Position numbers and translations under genes: made by a program
Shown here: positions 57,175 through 64,000 of the stretch, piece after piece
Numbering within the stretch: position 1 is the first letter of the stretch
Layout of the letters: each line of letters opens with the position of its first letter
Notes under the pieces: model-generated
Told to the model about the DNA's origin: nothing
What the model saw: only the letters and a program-made list of their open reading frames with translations
Databases searched by the model: none
From: Bacteroidota bacterium
Lineage (GTDB): Bacteria > Bacteroidota > Bacteroidia > Bacteroidales > ML635J-15
DNA length: 64,000 nucleotides
NCBI GenBank assembly: GCA_029558535.1
Contig: JAKQEK010000315.1
Span: forward strand, 1-64,000
Direction of reading: 5' to 3'

Positions 57175-58023
57175 ATGTGTAAGGCGGTTCATACAAGTGA
57201 TTTGCATGGTAAAAAAGAAATATATGGTAAGCTTTTTACTTATATTAAAAATGAAGTCCCTGACATAGTATTTTTAGGCGGAGATCTATATCCTTCTTTT
57301 AGAGATATGCAAAATCAAAATGATGACTTTTTTGAAGATTTTTTAGTACCGAATTTCACAAATTTGAAACAGGAGCTGAAAGATAAATATCCGATTATTT
57401 GTATTATTTTAGGTAATGACGATCCTGCACCAGAGGAGAAGAAGTTCAAAAAGCCCGAATATTGCAATCTTTGGAATTATATAAATTGTGGAAAGTTAAA
57501 ATATAAGAAATACACAATTTATGGTTATTCATATATCCCTCCAACTCCGTTCTTATATAAAGACTGGGAATTATATGACGTTTCAAGATATGTTGATCCG
57601 GGATGTGTTCATCCGACTGAAGGAATAAGGAGCATTGACCCTGGAAGAGATATTGATTTTGCATCAATTAAAAAGGACCTGGAAGACCTTACAGCAAATC
57701 AAAACTTGGAAAATGCCATCTTTCTTTTTCATTCTCCACCATACAAGACAAATTTAGACAGAGCAGCACTAGACAATAAATTTGTAGATTACATTCCATT
57801 AGATGTTAATGTGGGGAGTATAGCCATCAAGGAATTAATTGAATCTCGACAGCCATTACTAACATTACATGGGCACATACACGAATCTACCACATTAACC
57901 GGACATTGGAAAGAAATTATTGGAAAGACATATTGCTTTAATGCTGCAACAGAACTAAAAGCCTTGTCAATAATTGAATTCGATCTGGATAATTTTAATA
58001 ATGCAATAAGAAAAATATATTAA
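57175..58023 (+). CDS. Calcineurin-like metallophosphoesterase
   Basis: 282 residues. The five metal-ligand motifs are visible: SDLHGKKEI (Asp9, His11), GGDLYPS, LGNDDPAP (Asn-Asp), LFHSPPY and LHGHIHES. It hydrolyses a phosphoester or phosphodiester, and it lies between the nucleotidyltransferase (7-base gap) and the second ATP-grasp gene (1-base gap). It could reverse the modification made by the nucleotidyltransferase; this is inference. Confidence 0.85.
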   Translation: MCKAVHTSDLHGKKEIYGKLFTYIKNEVPDIVFLGGDLYPSFRDMQNQNDDFFEDFLVPNFTNLKQELKDKYPIICIILGNDDPAPEEKKFKKPEYCNLWNYINCGKLKYKKYTIYGYSYIPPTPFLYKDWELYDVSRYVDPGCVHPTEGIRSIDPGRDIDFASIKKDLEDLTANQNLENAIFLFHSPPYKTNLDRAALDNKFVDYIPLDVNVGSIAIKELIESRQPLLTLHGHIHESTTLTGHWKEIIGKTYCFNAATELKALSIIEFDLDNFNNAIRKIY

Positions 58024-58024
58024 T

Positions 58025-61012
58025 ATGGAATCATCACCAACGCTTAACCAGGATTTATATGAGTTTAACGAAATAAACTTTCAGGATACTGAATTTGATC
58101 AGTTGATGAAAAAGCGTATTCTCAAAGTTCTATTGATATGTAACAATTATGATAATTTTATGCTTGAGGAGGATGGAAGAATTGATGAGCAAATTTTTAA
58201 TGAGTACATGACTTTGGGCTTACGTTATCCTCCAATGTTTATTAGAGTAGATTCTGTAGAAAAAGCTTTTTTACAATTGAGAAATAAAGACATTGACTTG
58301 GTAATAACCATGTTAAATATTGTTGATGCCAATGCATTTGATTTATCAAAAAAAATAAAAAGCAAATACAAAAAAATTCCTATAGTTGTTTTAACCCCCT
58401 TTTCTCGTGAAATATCCGAAAAAATTGCTAGGGAAGATTTAAGTGCCATTGATTATGTTTTTTGCTGGTTAGGAAATCCGGATATACTTCTTGCGATAAT
58501 AAAACTTATTGAAGATAAAATGAATGCCCCAAAGGACGTCCTTAATATTGGAGTCCAGGCAGTAATTCTTGTTGAGGACAGTATAAGATACTACTCGAGC
58601 ATTTTACCAATTTTATATAAAATATTTTTCATTCAATCAAAACAGGCATCTCTAGAAGGGGTTAACGATCATCAGCAAAACCTTAGAATGAGGGGGCGTC
58701 CGAAAATCCTTCTTGCAACTAATTATAATCAGGCTATGGCTCTGTTCGAAAAATACAGAGAAAATGTCCTGGGGGTTTTTTCGGATGTTAGATACAAAAT
58801 TGGAAATCATACAGACGGTATTGCTGGGATAAAACTATGCAAACAGATTAAAGAAATTGATGCAAATATTCCAATGCTGTTGCTTTCATCGGAATTTAAA
58901 AACAAAGTTTTAGCAGATGAAATTGGGATTGACTTTTTAGGTAAGTATTCTAAAAACTTTTCATTTGAACTGAGAAATTTTAGCATTAAAAATCTACATT
59001 TGGGTAGTTTTCAGTTTTATTGTCCGGAAAAGAATAAGGTGGTATTTACTGCACCAAATCTTAAATCTTTTCAGGAATATATATTAAAAATATCTCCTGC
59101 TTGTTTAGAGTATCATGTTAAGAGAAATCATATTACCAAATGGCTCAATTCACGTTCACTATTTATTCTTGCTCGTAGATTCAAACATTTGACAATAGAT
59201 CATTTTGACAGTATTGAAGATATGAGACAGTTCATATATCATTCAATATCTTATTATAGGTCAAATTCGGGTAGGGGAGTTATTGCAAAATTTACTCAAA
59301 ACACATTTGATAATTATTCGGTTTTTTCAAGAATTGGTGACGGCTATATTGGAGGGAAAGCTCGTGGATTAGCTTTCTTAGACTTGCTGATTAAAAAGTA
59401 TAAACTTAGGCATAAGTACAAAAATGTTAAAATAATGATTCCCAGATCAGTAATCTTATGTACTGATATATTTGACGAATTTATCGAATCGCATAGATTA
59501 TATGAAGTGGGAATATCAAATTTATGTGATGATGAGATTTTAAAGCGTTTTGTTGAGGCTCAATTGCCAAACAGAATTTTTACAAGTTTATACTCATTCA
59601 TTTCATACACAGACAGTCCTATTGCTATAAGATCTTCGAGCAGATTAGAGGATTCTCACTATCAACCTTTTGCGGGGGTTTATTCAACTTATATGATTCC
59701 AAATATTCCTGACGATAAACATTTAACAATAAAATTACTAACAGAGGCTATTAAGAGTGTTTATGCTTCGGTCTTTTTTCGTGACTCAAAAGCCTATATG
59801 ACTGCGACATCAAATGTAATTGATGAAGAGAAAATGGGTGTTGTTTTGCAGGATGTATGCGGTAACACATTTGGAGACAGGTTCTATCCTACCTTTTCCG
59901 GTGTTGCAAGATCAATCAATTTTTATCCCGTATATCCCGAAAAGGCAGATGAAGGAATTGTTGACGTAGCATTGGGTTTAGGGAAGTTAATAGTTGACGG
60001 AGGAAAAACATTGAGATTTTCTCCAAAATATCCGTCAAAGATATTACAATTGTCCAGTCCCGAATCAGCATTAAGAGATACTCAAAAGGAATTTTATGCT
60101 CTTAATTTGGATCCAAAGAAATTTGTACCATCTATTAACGAAGATGTAAATATCGTTAAATTACGAATAAGTGATGCGGAAAATGACGGTGTACTTAAAT
60201 ATGTAGGGTCAACTTATGATTTTGAAAACAACGTTATTAGAGATGGTACAATGTATGATGGAATGAAAATCATAAGTTTTGCAAACATCCTTAAACATAA
60301 TACTTTCCCACTAGGCGAAATTATCAATGATATTATGGAAATAGGGAAGAAGGAGATGAATAATCATATAGAAGTTGAGTTTGCCGTTAATTTTCCAAAA
60401 AACAGTAAAGAGGAGGTTGTGTTTTATTTACTTCAAATAAGACCGGTGATAGAAACTGAACAGGATTCAGGGGTGAGTATATCACAAATCTCTGAGGAAG
60501 AAGTCGTTTTATATTCCGAATCAGCACTGGGGAATGGAATTTTTAAAAATATAAAGGATATCATTTATGTTAAGCCCGAAAAGTTTTCTTCAATTAATAA
60601 CATGAAAATTGTGGACAAAATAGATGCTTTAAATAATCAGTTGTCGAAAGAAAACAGAAATTTTATCTTAATTGGCCCGGGGCGTTGGGGTTCTTCTGAT
60701 AATGCTCTTGGAATTCCGGTTAAATGGTCGAATATTTCGGGGGCGAGAGTTATTGTGGAATCAGGACTTTCAGAATATCGTATTGACCCAAGTCAGGGGA
60801 CACATTTCTTCCATAACTTAACATCATTTAGAGTTGCATATTTTACAATAAATTCATTTATTAAAGAAGGGATTTATGATGTTAATTATCTTAACGAATT
60901 GGATGCGATTTATGAAGATGAATATATCCGTCATGTTAGATTTAATAATGATTTACGAGTTGAGGTTGACGGCAAAACAGGACGTGGAGTAGTATATAAA
61001 ACTTGTAAATAA
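58025..61012 (+). CDS. Receiver/ATP-grasp (PPDK_N-like) paralogue
   Basis: 995 residues, paralogous to the 52954 product but without its N-terminal sensor domain. A degenerate receiver (about 30-160, VITMLNIVDAN) is followed by a second receiver (about 175-330, LVEDS, Asp254 in VFSDVRY, Lys in FLGKYS). The ATP-grasp part spans about 435-810 (GGKARGLAF, IAIRSSSRLEDS). The shared terminal module (LIGPGRWGSSDNALG, GTHFFHNLTS) starts near 880. Again no phosphohistidine domain is visible. This family is often annotated as PEP synthase in Bacteroidota, which the missing catalytic His does not support. Confidence 0.8.
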   Translation: MESSPTLNQDLYEFNEINFQDTEFDQLMKKRILKVLLICNNYDNFMLEEDGRIDEQIFNEYMTLGLRYPPMFIRVDSVEKAFLQLRNKDIDLVITMLNIVDANAFDLSKKIKSKYKKIPIVVLTPFSREISEKIAREDLSAIDYVFCWLGNPDILLAIIKLIEDKMNAPKDVLNIGVQAVILVEDSIRYYSSILPILYKIFFIQSKQASLEGVNDHQQNLRMRGRPKILLATNYNQAMALFEKYRENVLGVFSDVRYKIGNHTDGIAGIKLCKQIKEIDANIPMLLLSSEFKNKVLADEIGIDFLGKYSKNFSFELRNFSIKNLHLGSFQFYCPEKNKVVFTAPNLKSFQEYILKISPACLEYHVKRNHITKWLNSRSLFILARRFKHLTIDHFDSIEDMRQFIYHSISYYRSNSGRGVIAKFTQNTFDNYSVFSRIGDGYIGGKARGLAFLDLLIKKYKLRHKYKNVKIMIPRSVILCTDIFDEFIESHRLYEVGISNLCDDEILKRFVEAQLPNRIFTSLYSFISYTDSPIAIRSSSRLEDSHYQPFAGVYSTYMIPNIPDDKHLTIKLLTEAIKSVYASVFFRDSKAYMTATSNVIDEEKMGVVLQDVCGNTFGDRFYPTFSGVARSINFYPVYPEKADEGIVDVALGLGKLIVDGGKTLRFSPKYPSKILQLSSPESALRDTQKEFYALNLDPKKFVPSINEDVNIVKLRISDAENDGVLKYVGSTYDFENNVIRDGTMYDGMKIISFANILKHNTFPLGEIINDIMEIGKKEMNNHIEVEFAVNFPKNSKEEVVFYLLQIRPVIETEQDSGVSISQISEEEVVLYSESALGNGIFKNIKDIIYVKPEKFSSINNMKIVDKIDALNNQLSKENRNFILIGPGRWGSSDNALGIPVKWSNISGARVIVESGLSEYRIDPSQGTHFFHNLTSFRVAYFTINSFIKEGIYDVNYLNELDAIYEDEYIRHVRFNNDLRVEVDGKTGRGVVYKTCK

Positions 61013-61018
61013 AAAGAC

Positions 61019-61037
61019 AAGTTCTAATAAAGAACTT
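61019..61037. terminator. Short hairpin between convergent genes
   Basis: AAGTTCT at 61019-61025 with AGAACTT at 61031-61037, loop of 5. It lies in the 24-base gap between the ATP-grasp operon and the Crp/Fnr gene. Confidence 0.45.
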
Positions 61038-62155
61038 TATCCCAGATTGCTTAAAGTTCTTAAAGTGTCAAAATTAATTATTTCAATCGTTTTGTTATTT
61101 ATAGAAATAATATTATCCCGCTTTAAATCAGATAGGATTCTAACTAGATTTTCTGTTGCTAATCCCGAAAATTCCGCAATTTCTTTACGCGATATGGATG
61201 TGTTTAATACATTACTTTGAAAAACTTTCGACGACAAATATAAAAGTGAATCACAAACCCTTCCAATAGCTTGTTTATTTGCAACACTACCAAGTTTGTC
61301 ATATACATTTTGTAATGATTTGGAATAAATCTTCATTATTTCAACACTAAATACAGGATTTGATCTTATTATGTTATCAAAGACTGATCTTTCGACCAGC
61401 AATACTTTTGACGTAATCAAAGCCTGACAACTGAAATGATAATAATTGTCGCCGTATAAACTTGATAAACCTATAATATTAAAAGGTTTTGTAAACTTAA
61501 AAATATGATTTTTATAATGTGTGTTTTCTACGAAAGCTTTTACCATTCCTTCCTTAAGAATCATAATAAAAGAAGCAAAAGAGCCTTGTTTACAAATGGT
61601 TTCTCCTTTTTTAAATTCAATCTGAACTTTTGTTATAGTGTCAATATCACTATTGGATAAACCCAATCCTTTTAAATAGTTTACAAACGTTTGTTCGTTT
61701 CGGCTTTGCTTAATTTTTCCATCCAGACTTTGAGCATAAAATTCTTTTAATTTGCGAAAAGAAAAATATTGATTTATTTTTTCAACTATCGTCGAAAATA
61801 ATCTGATTTCTTCTTGAAGGAATACCCCTTTTTCTGCTCGGACAGGCTTAATATAACACAGTATTATTTCACCTACTCTCAACTCGTCTGTATATAAATC
61901 CGATTTTAATTTTAATTCGGTATTTTTAAAGTTTTCTGTAGAAACTTCAATGTCCGAAACAATAATGCTTACCTTACATATATCCGAATATCTCCAACCC
62001 GCAGGAATGATGTTTGTTATTTTGCTTAGCACCTTTTCCAAATCGGAGTCGAAATCTTTTAAAATTTCATCAAGTTGGTAAAGACATTCCAACTCTTTCT
62101 TTCTTTCGTTAAGGTTTTTAATGATTACATTAATATCTTCATTGTCATCCTGCAT
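61037..62155 (-). CDS. Crp/Fnr-family regulator with shared N-terminal sensor domain
   Basis: 372 residues from the ATG at 62155; the longer frame to 62176 uses TTG and overlaps the promoter. Residues 1-130 repeat the sensor-like domain of the 52954 and 56397 proteins (ERKKELECLYQLDEIL, GEIILCY, FLQEEIRLF, INQYFSFR). A cyclic-nucleotide-type effector domain follows (FKKGETICKQGSFASFIMIL), then a helix-turn-helix (TSISRKEIAEFSGLATENLVRILSDL). It has no Fe-S Cys set of classic Fnr. It is divergent from the NAD-type glutamate dehydrogenase gene and likely controls it and itself. Confidence 0.85.
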   Translation of the reverse strand: MQDDNEDINVIIKNLNERKKELECLYQLDEILKDFDSDLEKVLSKITNIIPAGWRYSDICKVSIIVSDIEVSTENFKNTELKLKSDLYTDELRVGEIILCYIKPVRAEKGVFLQEEIRLFSTIVEKINQYFSFRKLKEFYAQSLDGKIKQSRNEQTFVNYLKGLGLSNSDIDTITKVQIEFKKGETICKQGSFASFIMILKEGMVKAFVENTHYKNHIFKFTKPFNIIGLSSLYGDNYYHFSCQALITSKVLLVERSVFDNIIRSNPVFSVEIMKIYSKSLQNVYDKLGSVANKQAIGRVCDSLLYLSSKVFQSNVLNTSISRKEIAEFSGLATENLVRILSDLKRDNIISINNKTIEIINFDTLRTLSNLG

Positions 62156-62173
62156 CGTCAAAATGATTTGTGC

Positions 62174-62203
62174 CAAAATTAAAAAAAATCAACAAACAAA
62201 CAA
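62174..62203 (-). promoter_or_regulatory. Predicted promoter of the Crp/Fnr gene
   Basis: On the minus strand TTG (62203-62201), 19 bases, then TAATTTTG (62181-62174), a full match to the Bacteroidota consensus. The predicted transcript starts near 62167, just before the ATG at 62155. Confidence 0.6.
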
Positions 62204-62209
62204 AAGTCA

Positions 62210-62223
62210 TTGATAAATATCAA
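62210..62223. promoter_or_regulatory. Fnr-type palindrome TTGAT-N4-ATCAA
   Basis: Perfect TTGAT-AAAT-ATCAA, identical in form to the classic Fnr consensus, 6 bases upstream of the -33 element of the Crp/Fnr gene and 126 bases before the glutamate dehydrogenase ATG. It is a candidate binding site for the adjacent regulator. Confidence 0.65.
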
Positions 62224-62349
62224 TTATTAATGAGAAAACAAACAATAATAAAACGATTTTTATAATGAAGTTAATAGTAATTTTACATCGAAATATTAAA
62301 CAAATATTTAATTCTTTACGGAATATTAATAATATTAAAATTTAAAAAG

Positions 62350-63684
62350 ATGAATGTAGAAAAATTGATGAACGACCTGGAAAAAAGACACCCGGGAGAA
62401 GTTGAGTACCTTCAGGCAGTAAGAGAAGTTTTAGAAACCATTGAAGATGTGTATAACGAAAATCCACAGTATGAAGCAAATGGTATTATCGAAAGATTAA
62501 TTGAGCCTGACAGAATTTTAACTTTTAAAGTTCCATGGACTGATGATAATGGAAAAGTTCATGTTAATTTGGGTTATCGTGTTCAATTTAACGGAGCAAT
62601 AGGACCTTACAAGGGCGGTTTAAGATTTCACCCAAGTGTAAATCTTTCTATTCTTAAATTCTTAGGTTTTGAGCAGATTTTCAAAAATTCACTAACATCA
62701 TTACCAATGGGTGGTGGAAAAGGTGGTTCTGATTTTAATGCTAAAGGAAGATCTGACAGAGAAATTATGCGTTTCTGTCAATCATTTATGTTAGAATTGT
62801 GGAAAATCATAGGTCCTGAAACTGACGTTCCTGCAGGGGATATCGGTGTTGGTGGAAAAGAAATAGGTTTCTTATTTGGAATGTATAAAAAACTTGCATG
62901 TGAGCATACAGGTGTATTAACAGGTAAAGGACTGAAATGGGGTGGTTCTTTGGTTCGTCCAGAAGCTACCGGTTTTGGTAACGTATATTTTGCTCAGGAA
63001 ATGCTTGCTACTAAAGGTGAAACCTTCCAAGGAAAAACTGTTGTGGTTTCAGGTTTCGGTAATGTAGCTTGGGGTGCGGTTAGAAAAGTTACTGAATTAG
63101 GTGGAAAAGTTGTTGCGATTTCCGGTCCGGATGGTTATGTATATGATAAAGACGGTATTTCTGGAAAGAAAATTGATTATATGCTTCAATTAAGAGCTAC
63201 AAACGAAGATATAGTAAAACCATATTCTTATGAATTTGGAGCAGAATTTCATCAGGGCAAAAGACCTTGGGAAGTTAAATGCGATGTAGCTTTACCATGT
63301 GCTACACAAAATGAATTAGGTAAAGAAGATGCATTAACTCTTGTTAAAAACGGTTGTATTTGTGTTTGCGAAGGCGCTAACATGCCTTGTACACCTGAAG
63401 CAATAGAGGTTATCCAGGAACATAAAATATTATTCGCACCAGGTAAAGCGGCTAACGCAGGTGGTGTAGCAACATCAGGGCTCGAAATGTCTCAAAACTC
63501 AATGAAATTATCATGGTCAGCTAAAGAAGTTGATGAAAAACTTCATGGCATTATGAAAAACATCCACGAAGCTTGCGTAAAATACGGCAAGGATGCTTCA
63601 GGATATGTTAATTATGTTAAAGGTGCCAATATTGCAGGGTTCTTAAAAGTTGCCGATGCAATGGTAGATCAAGGTATTATCTAG
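62350..63684 (+). CDS. gdh: NAD-type glutamate dehydrogenase
   Basis: 444 residues, paralogous to the 51332 product. The catalytic core ([22 protein letters not shown]) is intact. The coenzyme region reads SGFGNVAWGAVRKVTELGG and SGPDGYVYDKDGI, matching the NAD-dependent enzyme of Clostridium rather than the NADP-dependent E. coli enzyme. This points to glutamate oxidation, or dual use of coenzymes. It is divergent from the Crp/Fnr gene across a region holding the Fnr-type palindrome. A terminator follows at 63741-63765. Confidence 0.93.
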   Translation: MNVEKLMNDLEKRHPGEVEYLQAVREVLETIEDVYNENPQYEANGIIERLIEPDRILTFKVPWTDDNGKVHVNLGYRVQFNGAIGPYKGGLRFHPSVNLSILKFLGFEQIFKNSLTSLPMGGGKGGSDFNAKGRSDREIMRFCQSFMLELWKIIGPETDVPAGDIGVGGKEIGFLFGMYKKLACEHTGVLTGKGLKWGGSLVRPEATGFGNVYFAQEMLATKGETFQGKTVVVSGFGNVAWGAVRKVTELGGKVVAISGPDGYVYDKDGISGKKIDYMLQLRATNEDIVKPYSYEFGAEFHQGKRPWEVKCDVALPCATQNELGKEDALTLVKNGCICVCEGANMPCTPEAIEVIQEHKILFAPGKAANAGGVATSGLEMSQNSMKLSWSAKEVDEKLHGIMKNIHEACVKYGKDASGYVNYVKGANIAGFLKVADAMVDQGII

Positions 63685-64000
63685 GAGCTAACAAAATTAC
63701 ATATTGTACAACTAGCTCATCGATTATTTTTAACGCGCAGAATCCCTTCCTTTCAGGAGGGGATTTTTTTGTTATAATATATTCTTTTTTTACCAATGGG
63801 TTTTTTAAAATATAAAAATGTGATAGTAATTGAATTCATAAGTCAGTGTCCTTAAGTATTTACAATTTCTTTAACTCATAACAATAATTATTGTTTCTGA
63901 TGTTGCTGCATCGATAAATTCAATTAGTAAATGCAACAGAGATTGATTTTTCTCTCTTTCTGAAATGGAGCGTAGCGGAATGAAAGAAAGAGAGAAAAGC
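63685..64000. other. Non-coding end of window, 316 bases, with inverted repeats
   Basis: After the terminator the stretch contains a 16-base perfect palindrome AACAATAATTATTGTT (63880-63895) and a hairpin of 14-base arms (63948-63961 with 63985-63998, loop 23). No coding frame is seen. The right-hand hairpin may continue beyond the window. Confidence 0.5.
63741..63765 (+). terminator. Intrinsic terminator of the NAD-type gdh
   Basis: AATCCCTTCCT at 63741-63751 pairs with AGGAGGGGATT at 63755-63765 (one wobble pair, 3-base loop), followed by a T run. Confidence 0.85.

Noticed and set aside
56397-58023. Nucleotidyltransferase plus phosphoesterase as a toxin-antitoxin pair
   Set aside because: The nucleotidyltransferase carries a sensor domain also found in two neighbours and lies in a four-gene operon, unlike MNT/HEPN or similar pairs. 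No HEPN motif (R-x4-6-H) was seen.
52954-61012. Two copies of phosphoenolpyruvate synthase
   Set aside because: The ATP-grasp half is present, but the phosphohistidine and PEP-binding domains are not visible in either protein, and receiver domains occupy the N-terminal half.

Overview
The window reads as chromosomal DNA of a low-GC, probably anaerobic member of the Bacteroidota (Bacteroidales/Marinilabiliales-like). The support comes from type IX secretion C-terminal sorting domains on two exoproteins, a fused LpxC-FabZ lipid A enzyme, an S46 dipeptidyl-peptidase, Omp28-type lipoproteins, many outer-membrane barrels and lipoproteins, and repeated promoter boxes of the Bacteroidota form TAnnTTTG. 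No rRNA, tRNA, CRISPR array or prophage was seen.

Layout. 1-2331: end of a DUF6029-like protein, then an overlapping trio (Omp28 lipoprotein, PorT-like barrel, UbiX). 2392-6960: a NarX/NarL-type two-component pair, a porin-like protein and the ammonium channel AmtB. 7074-14065: lipoprotein, fructose bisphosphatase, a secreted T9SS protein, a DPP7-type S46 peptidase and a MORN-repeat protein. 14113-22109: Na+/H+ antiporter, LspA, two glycosyltransferases, an SRPBCC protein, PyrE, a NUDIX hydrolase and a thioredoxin-fold protein without redox cysteines.

22356-35320 is a catabolic island: threonine-synthase-like PLP enzyme, fused Fe-S/molybdenum xanthine dehydrogenase, CoA-binding protein, SsnA, a YgjV-acetyltransferase fusion, hydantoinase HyuA, carbamoyltransferase YgeW and hydrolase YgeY. 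This is the gene set known from selenium-dependent molybdenum hydroxylase clusters and from anaerobic purine/urate breakdown in gut bacteria. It is interrupted by a secreted YCF48-repeat protein and a REP-associated tyrosine transposase, and it carries a REP-like double hairpin at 23609-23678.

35475-45181: LpxA and LpxC-FabZ, envelope proteins, an e(P4)-type acid phosphatase, SppA, a MobA/MocA-like nucleotidyltransferase and an AhpD-like protein. 45289-51213: an operon for a soluble NAD(P)H-linked electron-transfer complex (NuoE-like, NuoF-like and a 1203-residue fusion of NuoG-like ferredoxin, GltD-like flavoprotein and degenerate molybdopterin domains).

51332-63684 is the most unusual region. 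Two glutamate dehydrogenases, one with NADP-type and one with NAD-type coenzyme signatures, flank a tight four-gene operon: two large PEP-synthase-like proteins that join receiver domains to an ATP-grasp domain but lack the phosphohistidine domain, plus a nucleotidyltransferase and a metallophosphoesterase. A convergent Crp/Fnr regulator follows. Three of these proteins (the first ATP-grasp protein, the nucleotidyltransferase and the Crp/Fnr regulator) begin with the same roughly 130-residue domain. A perfect Fnr-type palindrome sits beside the predicted promoter of the regulator, between it and the NAD-type glutamate dehydrogenase. I propose, as inference, that this is a signalling module tied to nitrogen/carbon or redox status.
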